DNA from: CAJQND01 sp051010055
Lineage (GTDB): Bacteria; Pseudomonadota; Alphaproteobacteria; Rhizobiales; CAJQND01
Reading direction: 5' to 3'
DNA length: 21,096 nt
Assembly (NCBI GenBank): GCA_051010055.1
Contig: JBPCVY010000167.1
Location: 1-21,096 of the forward strand
Part shown: positions 15,882 through 21,096 of the stretch, in pieces
Layout of the letters: each line of letters opens with the position of its first letter
How positions within the stretch are numbered: the stretch's first letter is position 1
Notes under the pieces: model-generated
Databases searched by the model: none
What the model saw: the letters and a program-made list of their open reading frames with translations, nothing else
What the model was told of the DNA's origin: nothing
Position numbers and translations under genes: made by a program

Positions 15882-15910
15882 ATTATACTATTAATTTTGC
15901 AACAGGTAAA
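15882..15910 (-). promoter_or_regulatory. Putative promoter of the barrel/FecR operon
   Basis: On the minus strand, TTTACC (15910-15905) and a perfect TATAAT (15887-15882) are spaced by 17 bp. Transcription would start near 15875, about 15 bases before the GTG at 15860. It occupies the A+T-rich 61-bp divergent gap and overlaps the region that must also serve the cyclase gene, where TATACT (15884-15889) is a weaker plus-strand candidate. Shared control is therefore plausible. Confidence 0.4.
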
Positions 15911-15921
15911 AAACAATTTAC

Positions 15922-18168
15922 ATGGCGGCCTTACGGCTCAATCATGCATTCATGAAAAACGCGACCGCATTGCTGGCTGGTTTTTTGGTTTTGTTGGCCA
16001 GTGTTACGGCTCACTTCTACCGGCCCGCCACGGTTGAGACCCTGTCTCTTGCGGTCTTTGATACGTTTCAACGCCTGAAACCGCGCACCGTGCAGGAGAA
16101 CGCTCCGGTGCGGATAATCGATATTGACGAGGCCTCGCTGAAAAAGCGGGGCCAATGGCCATGGCCACGATCGGATATTGCCAAGCTGGTGGAGCGGCTT
16201 GGGCAAATGGGTGCTGCGGTTGTGACGTTCGATATGGTTTTTTCGGAACCCGACCGCACCTCCCCGCACCGGATTGCCGGAAGGCTGAAGGAAAGCGCGC
16301 TGCTACCGGAAACCACGAACCTTTCCAGCCTGCCTGACAATGACCGCACGCTCGCCAAGACATTTTCCGAATGGCCGGTCGTGGCCGGAATGGTTTTCAT
16401 GCGCCAGAAGAACACCAACCGGCCGCCGGTGAAAACCGGCTTCGCGATAGCCGGGTCCGACCCGCGGGCAAGTCTGGTTACATTCAACGGTTCAATTCAC
16501 AATCTTCCCGTGCTTGAGGAGGCGGTGCCGGGGATTGGATACTTTAATTTTGAGCCAGACAGGTTTGACCGCACAGTAAGGCGCGTGCCGGTGGTTGCCG
16601 GGCTGGGTGGTGAGCTTTACCCGTCTCTGCTTGCCGAAACAGTGCGCGTTGCCCAGCGCGCAGGCTCCATGGTGCTCAAAAGCTCAGATGCCAGTGGTGA
16701 AGCAAACTGGAGCGGCGATCCGGTCATGACCGCTATAAAAATCGGCGATATTGAAATCCCCACCAACGAAGCGGGCGAAGTTTGGCTCTACCATTCCGGC
16801 CACAAAGTGTCCCGGTTCATTTCCGCTTACCGCATTCTCAATGCAACACCAGCTGAACTGGCGCAACTGCAGCCACAAATCGCCGGCCATGTGGTGTTTA
16901 TCGGCGCCAGCGCGGCAGGTCTTTTGGACATTGTGGCAACGCCGCTGAGTTCGGCAACTGCAGGTGTCGAAGTGCAGGCCGATGCCCTGGAAATGGTACT
17001 TGCCGGCCAGTTCCTCACCCGGCCGGATTGGGCGCGCGGGGCTGAGCTTGCGGTCACCATTATCCTGTCGTGCTTTCTGATTTTTCTGATGCCGGTCATA
17101 GGCGCGCGCTGGTGCGGTGTGCTCGGGGCAATAGTGGTTGTCTTAAGCGTTGGCGGCGCGTGGGTTGCTTTTTCCCATTACAGATATTTGTTCGACACTG
17201 TTTATCCGCTGATGGGGACATCTGCGGTTTATCTGGTGGTGTCGGGTGCCTTGTTCCTGACAGCGGAAAATGAACGCCTCGCAATCCGGCGTTCATTTTC
17301 CCAATACCTGGCCCCTGAACTGGTGGAGCGGCTGGCGCGCGATCCCAAAGCACTCAAGCTTGGCGGGGAAGAGTGTGAGCTTACCGTTCTGTTTTCAGAT
17401 GTGCGCGATTTCACCACCCTTTCTGAATCCCTAACTTCAGGAGAACTCGGCGAACTCATGAATGCCTATTTCACACCCATGAGCGATGTGCTGCTGAAGG
17501 CTGATGCCACCATCGACAAATATATTGGCGATGCGATCATGGCGTTCTGGAATGCGCCCCTTGATGTTGATGGACACCCGGCAAGGGCATGCGCCGCTGC
17601 GCTGGAAATGCTTAATCGGCTTGATGGGCTGCGCAAGCAACGGGGGCTCGACCTCAGGATAGGCATTGGACTCAATACCGGATTTTGCTCGGTTGGCAAT
17701 TTCGGCTCCGAACAAAGGTTCAATTACTCGGTTTTTGGTGATCCGGTAAACCTTGCCGCGCGCATTGAAGGCCTCACCAAGCTTTACGGCGCCGATATTC
17801 TCATTGGTGAGACAACTGCACGTGCAGCAGACAGGTTTGCGCTCATTGAAATGGATCTGATCCGGGTTGTGGGCAAGACAAAGCCCGAACGTGTTTTCGC
17901 CCTTGCAGGTGATGCAGAAACCGCCGGAAAAGCAACGTTCTTCGCTGTTAAAACGGCTCATGAAAATGGCATTGAAGCTTACCGGAAACGCAAATGGGCC
18001 GCTGCCCAAAGGTATTTTGATGATGCAAGCCGCGCAGCAGAAAATGCTGAAGACTTGCCCTTGGACTATGCAGCAACCCATGCTCTCTACAAAAGCCGGA
18101 TTGCCGGAATGCGCAAAAAAGCCCCGCCCAAAAACTGGGATGGTGCGTCTGAAGCTCTATCAAAATAG
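15922..18168 (+). CDS. CHASE2-domain class III adenylate cyclase
   Basis: The protein has 748 residues. It has an N-terminal membrane helix (about 14-32), a periplasmic CHASE2 sensor domain (about 36-365; VRIIDIDEASLKKRGQWPWP, TFDMVFSEPD, GHVVFIGASAAGLLDIVATP), then three membrane helices (about 373-393, 398-418, 425-447). The catalytic domain is at about 480-660. It keeps the metal aspartates D493 (LFSDVRDFT) and D537 (KYIGDAIMAF), the purine-site Lys K533, Ser603 at the second purine-site position, and the transition-state pair N610/R614 (VNLAARIEG), so it should be active and make cAMP. The tail (ENGIEAYRKRKWAAAQRYF..., NWDGASEALSK) is the TPR-like end common in this group. AGGT is 14 bases upstream of the ATG; an alternative start is 15952. 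It is divergent from the barrel/FecR operon. Confidence 0.93.
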   Translation: MAALRLNHAFMKNATALLAGFLVLLASVTAHFYRPATVETLSLAVFDTFQRLKPRTVQENAPVRIIDIDEASLKKRGQWPWPRSDIAKLVERLGQMGAAVVTFDMVFSEPDRTSPHRIAGRLKESALLPETTNLSSLPDNDRTLAKTFSEWPVVAGMVFMRQKNTNRPPVKTGFAIAGSDPRASLVTFNGSIHNLPVLEEAVPGIGYFNFEPDRFDRTVRRVPVVAGLGGELYPSLLAETVRVAQRAGSMVLKSSDASGEANWSGDPVMTAIKIGDIEIPTNEAGEVWLYHSGHKVSRFISAYRILNATPAELAQLQPQIAGHVVFIGASAAGLLDIVATPLSSATAGVEVQADALEMVLAGQFLTRPDWARGAELAVTIILSCFLIFLMPVIGARWCGVLGAIVVVLSVGGAWVAFSHYRYLFDTVYPLMGTSAVYLVVSGALFLTAENERLAIRRSFSQYLAPELVERLARDPKALKLGGEECELTVLFSDVRDFTTLSESLTSGELGELMNAYFTPMSDVLLKADATIDKYIGDAIMAFWNAPLDVDGHPARACAAALEMLNRLDGLRKQRGLDLRIGIGLNTGFCSVGNFGSEQRFNYSVFGDPVNLAARIEGLTKLYGADILIGETTARAADRFALIEMDLIRVVGKTKPERVFALAGDAETAGKATFFAVKTAHENGIEAYRKRKWAAAQRYFDDASRAAENAEDLPLDYAATHALYKSRIAGMRKKAPPKNWDGASEALSK

Positions 18169-18186
18169 AAACTTGCTCTAGTCGAC

Positions 18187-19425
18187 CTATGCGTCGTAGT
18201 CACGCTCATCGGCAATGACCAAGCCGTCATTTGGCAGTTCACCTGAAGCCACAAGTTCTACTGAACCGGTAATCTTGGTGACTTCCTTCAAGCTGGTCTC
18301 AACGGCATTCACGAACTCATCGGAACAAGCCGAGCTTTCCGCCCGCAATGTCATCACATCGCTATCATCGGCACGGGCAACAACCAGTCGCAGTTTGCCA
18401 AGTTCGGGGTGGCGCTTTCCAATATCGGCAACCTGGCTTGCGTGAATGAACATGCCTTTGACCTTCGTTGTCTGGTCCGCACGCCCCATCCAACCCTTTA
18501 TGCGCATGTTGGTGCGCCCGCACGGGCTGGTCCCCTCCAGCACCGCAGACATATCGCCGGTGCCAAAGCGGATCATCGGATAAACCGGGTTGAACGTGGT
18601 CACCACCACTTCGCCCACTTCCCCGTCGGGCAAGACTTCATTGGTCCCGGGACGCACGATTTCAACAATGCAGCCTTCTTCAACAATCATCCCGTCCAGC
18701 GCCGGGCTCTCATAAGCAATAACGCCCACATCGGCGGTAGCGTAGTTCTGCAGAACCGCGACACCCCGCTCGGCATATTCCTGCCGCAGCGACGGAAAAA
18801 GGGCGCCGCCGCCAACAACCGCCCGTTTTATGGAGCTTGCGTCCTTGCCCAGCTCAGCTGCTTTATCAAGCAAGACCTTCAGATAGTCCGGCGTGCCGGT
18901 GAATCCTGTGGGTTTGAGGGCATCAATGGCATCGAGCTGAAACTCGGTGTTTCCGATACCTGCAGGCACAACAGCGCACCCCAACGCCATTGCGGCGCTG
19001 TCGAGAATAAAACCACCCGGGGTGAGGTGATAGGCAAATGCATTGTGCACGATATCGCCTGGCCGGAAACCTGCCGCATATAAGCTGCGTGCACCGCGCC
19101 ATGGGTCCTTTTCGTGCCCCTGTGGTTCGAAAATAGGGCCTGGCGACATGAAAATGCGGCCCATCTCTTTTGGCCCGCCAGAAACAAAACCACCAAAGGG
19201 CGGGTTTGCATCTTGTGCCTCTTTCAGTTCTTCCTTACGCAATACCGGCAATTCAGAAAGCGCCTTGCGCGAACCAATCTCTGCCGGCGATATATCTTTT
19301 AACTGGGCGGCCCATCCAGGCGCACTGTCCATGGCATTGGCAATGGCTTGCGGAAGGCGCACAAACAAATCGGCGTTGCGCTCATCATCTGACCGGATTT
19401 CAAGTTCGTCGTAAAAATCGCTCAC
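18187..19425 (-). CDS. Phenylacetate-CoA-ligase-like adenylate-forming protein, motif-degenerate
   Basis: The protein has 412 residues from a GTG at 19425, with GGGG 8 bases upstream. The fold is that of PaaK-type AMP-binding enzymes: SLYAAGFRPGDIVHNAFAYH (114-133), GFTGTPDYLKVLLDKA (174-189), RAVVGGGALF (201-210), NPVYPMIRFGTGD (279-291) and GWMGRADQTTKVKGMFIHAS (311-330). In PaaK the ATP-holding loop is SSGTTGKP; here that position reads MSPGPIFEPQG (93-103). The usual C-terminal catalytic-Lys motif (GKAKR type) is replaced by GELPNDGLVIADERD (395-409). Activity may be altered or lost. It closes an ABC uptake operon, 18 bp after livF, so the natural expectation is CoA activation of the imported acid; the motif loss makes this uncertain. 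It is convergent with the cyclase gene. Confidence 0.85.
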   Translation of the reverse strand: MSDFYDELEIRSDDERNADLFVRLPQAIANAMDSAPGWAAQLKDISPAEIGSRKALSELPVLRKEELKEAQDANPPFGGFVSGGPKEMGRIFMSPGPIFEPQGHEKDPWRGARSLYAAGFRPGDIVHNAFAYHLTPGGFILDSAAMALGCAVVPAGIGNTEFQLDAIDALKPTGFTGTPDYLKVLLDKAAELGKDASSIKRAVVGGGALFPSLRQEYAERGVAVLQNYATADVGVIAYESPALDGMIVEEGCIVEIVRPGTNEVLPDGEVGEVVVTTFNPVYPMIRFGTGDMSAVLEGTSPCGRTNMRIKGWMGRADQTTKVKGMFIHASQVADIGKRHPELGKLRLVVARADDSDVMTLRAESSACSDEFVNAVETSLKEVTKITGSVELVASGELPNDGLVIADERDYDA

Positions 19426-19443
19426 GCGGATTACCCCGCACTA

Positions 19444-20289
19444 TCAGGCAAGCCAGCGCTTGCGGCGCTTATAGTGTTTCACATCCCGGAAAGATTTGCG
19501 GTCATCACCGGCAATACCGAGATAAAACTCTTTCACATCTTCATTTTCACGCAGTGACGCTGCATCCCCATCAAGCACGATACGGCCATTTTCAAGAATA
19601 TAGCCATAGGTGGCGTATTTTAGCGCCACATTTGTGTTTTGTTCTGCAAGCAAGAAGCTCACGCCTTCATTGACATTGAGCTGTTTGACGATTTCGAAAA
19701 TCTCCTCAACAAGCTGCGGGGCAAGGCCCATGCTCGGTTCATCGAGCAAAATCATGGTGGGCCGTGACATCAGCGCACGTCCTATGGCGCACATCTGCTG
19801 CTCGCCGCCGGACGTGTAGCCGGCAAGCGCAGTACGCCTTTCCCGCAGGCGCGGGAAATAACCGTAAACCAGCTCAAGATCCTTGCTGATTGCACCGCGC
19901 CCATCCTTTCGCGTAAACGCGCCGGTCAGGAGGTTTTCTTCAATTGTGAGATGCTCAAAACAGTGGCGGCCTTCCATAACCTGGATGCAGCCACGGGTGA
20001 CCAGAGCGTTTGCGGTAAGCTGGTCAATCCGTTCGCCCTTGAACTCGATTGTGCCTTTTGTAACCTCGCCGCGTTCAGCGCGCAGAAGGTTGGACACAGC
20101 TTTGAGCGTTGTGGTTTTGCCAGCACCATTGGCGCCGAGGATGGCGACAATTCCGCCTTCGGGAACTTCAAGGGAAACACCCTTCAGCACCAAAATTACG
20201 TGGTCGTAGATCACTTCCACATTGTTTACTGACAGAACAATTCCGTTCGTCTCAGGTGCCGGTTCGACAGCATCTGCTTGCGCGCTCAC
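19444..20289 (-). CDS. livF: ABC transporter ATPase, LivF type
   Basis: The protein has 281 residues from a GTG at 20289, with AGGAG 8 bases upstream. It has Walker A GANGAGKT (52-59), signature TSGGEQQ (159-165; the usual first residue is Leu), and Walker B ILLDEPSMGLAP (180-191), followed by a Q/H-loop region (LLAEQNTNVALKYATYGYILENG). This is one of the two ATPases of branched-chain-amino-acid-type importers (HAAT family), in the cytosol bound to LivH/LivM-type permeases. It has extensions compared with E. coli LivF (about 237 residues): an N-terminal Glu/Pro segment of about 16 residues and a basic C-terminal tail (DVKHYKRRKRWLA). These occur in homologues linked to aromatic or acyl-acid uptake. 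The upstream gene encodes the binding protein. The substrate is not defined by sequence. Confidence 0.93.
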   Translation of the reverse strand: MSAQADAVEPAPETNGIVLSVNNVEVIYDHVILVLKGVSLEVPEGGIVAILGANGAGKTTTLKAVSNLLRAERGEVTKGTIEFKGERIDQLTANALVTRGCIQVMEGRHCFEHLTIEENLLTGAFTRKDGRGAISKDLELVYGYFPRLRERRTALAGYTSGGEQQMCAIGRALMSRPTMILLDEPSMGLAPQLVEEIFEIVKQLNVNEGVSFLLAEQNTNVALKYATYGYILENGRIVLDGDAASLRENEDVKEFYLGIAGDDRKSFRDVKHYKRRKRWLA

Positions 20290-20312
20290 CTTCGCAACTC
20301 CTGTTCAGTTGG

Positions 20313-20345
20313 AAAATGCCCGCGCCTCGGGTTCGAGACGCGGGC
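20313..20345 (-). terminator. Intercistronic hairpin between binding-protein gene and livF
   Basis: On the minus strand GCCCGCG (20345-20339) and CTCG (20337-20334) pair with CGAG (20329-20326) and CGCGGGC (20324-20318), with a T-G step between the two stem parts and a 4-nt loop; A and TTTT follow. The structure lies 21 bases after the stop of the binding-protein gene and 29 bases before the livF start. It can act as a partial terminator or as a 3'-end barrier that keeps the binding-protein message more abundant than the downstream message. Confidence 0.6.
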
Positions 20346-20365
20346 TGTTTTCGTTCAGGCCTTTA

Positions 20366-21096
20366 CTAACCGCAGGTCTGGGTCTTCCAGTCCGGCTTGT
20401 CTTTCACGTACTTGGCAGCTGCTTCTTCAAGCAGGCCACGTACTTTTTCCTTCATCGGCGAGATCCAATCGGATGCCTTTTCCCAGTTGGTGCCGTTCCA
20501 CTGCTGAATGTACATCTGGTGGGCGCCAGCATGGTCATTACAGGTCACTTTCATCGGGATTGTGAAGCCTTCAAGGCCGATTTCCTTTAGCCGTTCTTCG
20601 GTAATGTTGAGGTTTTCAAGACCTTCCCTCATCTCCTTACCGGTGATCACCTTCTTGCCGGTGACCTGTTGGGCCGTGCGGATGGCTTCAGCCGTCACAA
20701 CTGCGTTCATCATGCCGCGGTTGTAGAAGTTCTCACCAACCTTGGACTCATCCTTTACCTGGCTTTTTCCCTTGCGCACGACGTGCGTAAGAACGTCCTG
20801 AAGAGCCGGGAAGTTTGTGCCTGTCTGGTGGAAGTTGACGGACTTGTAACCCTTCGCAGCAGCACCAGCCGGGCGGGCATCGTCGTCACTGCCTGACCAC
20901 CACACGCCGATGAACTTGTCCATCGGGAATTTGATTTTGGCAGCTTCCTTAACAGCGGTCGGGTTCATGGCGCCCCAGCCCCACATGATCATGTAGTCAG
21001 GACGCTCCTTGCGCACCTGGAGCCACTGTGAAGACTGGTTCTGCATTTCCTTCACGCCAACCGGAATTTTTACAAACTCGTAGCCTTCTTCCTTGG
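20366..21096 (-). CDS. ABC transporter substrate-binding protein, branched-chain type (5' cut by window)
   Basis: The frame is open to the end of the window; about 243 C-terminal residues are visible and the signal peptide is outside. The nearest internal start (GTG at 21055) is not the true start, since upstream codons read KEEGYEFVKIPVG in frame. Features of the Peripla_BP_6/LivK fold are visible: WLQVRKERPDYMIMWGWGAM (second-lobe helix and strand), a hinge strand KFIGVWWSGSDDD, YNRGMMNAVVTAEAIRTAQQ, and the terminal pattern IPMKVTCNDHAGAHQMYIQQ, with a likely disulfide to the final TQTCG. The protein binds its ligand in the periplasm and delivers it to the permease. The family includes binders of amino acids, amides and aromatic acids; the PaaK-like gene downstream favours a carboxylic acid, by inference. 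Confidence 0.92.
   Translation of the reverse strand, partial: KEEGYEFVKIPVGVKEMQNQSSQWLQVRKERPDYMIMWGWGAMNPTAVKEAAKIKFPMDKFIGVWWSGSDDDARPAGAAAKGYKSVNFHQTGTNFPALQDVLTHVVRKGKSQVKDESKVGENFYNRGMMNAVVTAEAIRTAQQVTGKKVITGKEMREGLENLNITEERLKEIGLEGFTIPMKVTCNDHAGAHQMYIQQWNGTNWEKASDWISPMKEKVRGLLEEAAAKYVKDKPDWKTQTCG

Noticed and set aside
15435..16037. 200-residue plus-strand frame opposite the barrel gene
   Set aside because: It overlaps the barrel gene antisense and the cyclase N-terminus in another frame, has irregular composition, and shows no domain; a shadow frame.
17437..18081. 214-residue minus-strand frame inside the cyclase gene
   Set aside because: It is fully antisense to the conserved cyclase catalytic domain, which explains the open frame; its Cys-rich composition is not that of a normal protein.

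Overview
The window reads as chromosomal DNA of an alphaproteobacterium, most likely of the order Hyphomicrobiales (Rhizobiales). This is inferred from gene content and neighbourhoods: a heparinase II/III-like gene upstream of purH, a 41-residue cysteine-free ribosomal protein L36, a stomatin/NfeD pair, a CHASE2 adenylate cyclase and a branched-chain-type ABC operon. No 16S rRNA gene or other species marker is present. Genes are dense on both strands. I found no tRNA or rRNA gene, CRISPR array, transposase or prophage.

Region 1 (1-4600) is core. It holds the 3' part of a heparinase II/III-like gene, an exported four-EF-hand protein and purH on the plus strand. A perfect 13-bp hairpin sits in the purH leader. 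On the minus strand are an exported TPR protein and rpmJ, the latter with a clear promoter and intrinsic terminator. Region 2 (4889-6743, plus) holds a DMT-family transporter with its own terminator, a small two-helix membrane protein and a periplasmic class I cytochrome c.

Region 3 (6756-10732) concerns the cell surface: a sulfotransferase (minus), then a family 2 glycosyltransferase, galU (UDP-glucose) and kdsD (arabinose-5-phosphate for KDO). The glycosyltransferase frame breaks at a run of nine A's, and about 63 residues of its C-terminus continue in another frame. A short open frame ends one base before its start codon and may be a gene remnant. Region 4 (10742-13351, minus) has NfeD and stomatin/QmcA-like membrane proteins and ferrochelatase (hemH).

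Region 5 (13429-18168) is the most unusual block. An overlapping two-gene operon encodes a TPR/beta-barrel outer-membrane candidate and an exported FecR-domain protein with a proline-rich tail. It is divergent, across 61 bp, from a CHASE2 class III adenylate cyclase with a full catalytic set. I suggest that the three genes form one envelope-to-cAMP signalling unit; this is inference. Region 6 (18187-21096, minus) is the end of an ABC uptake operon: substrate-binding protein (cut by the window edge), an intercistronic hairpin, a LivF-type ATPase, and a PaaK-like adenylate-forming enzyme in which the P-loop and the C-terminal lysine motif look degenerate.
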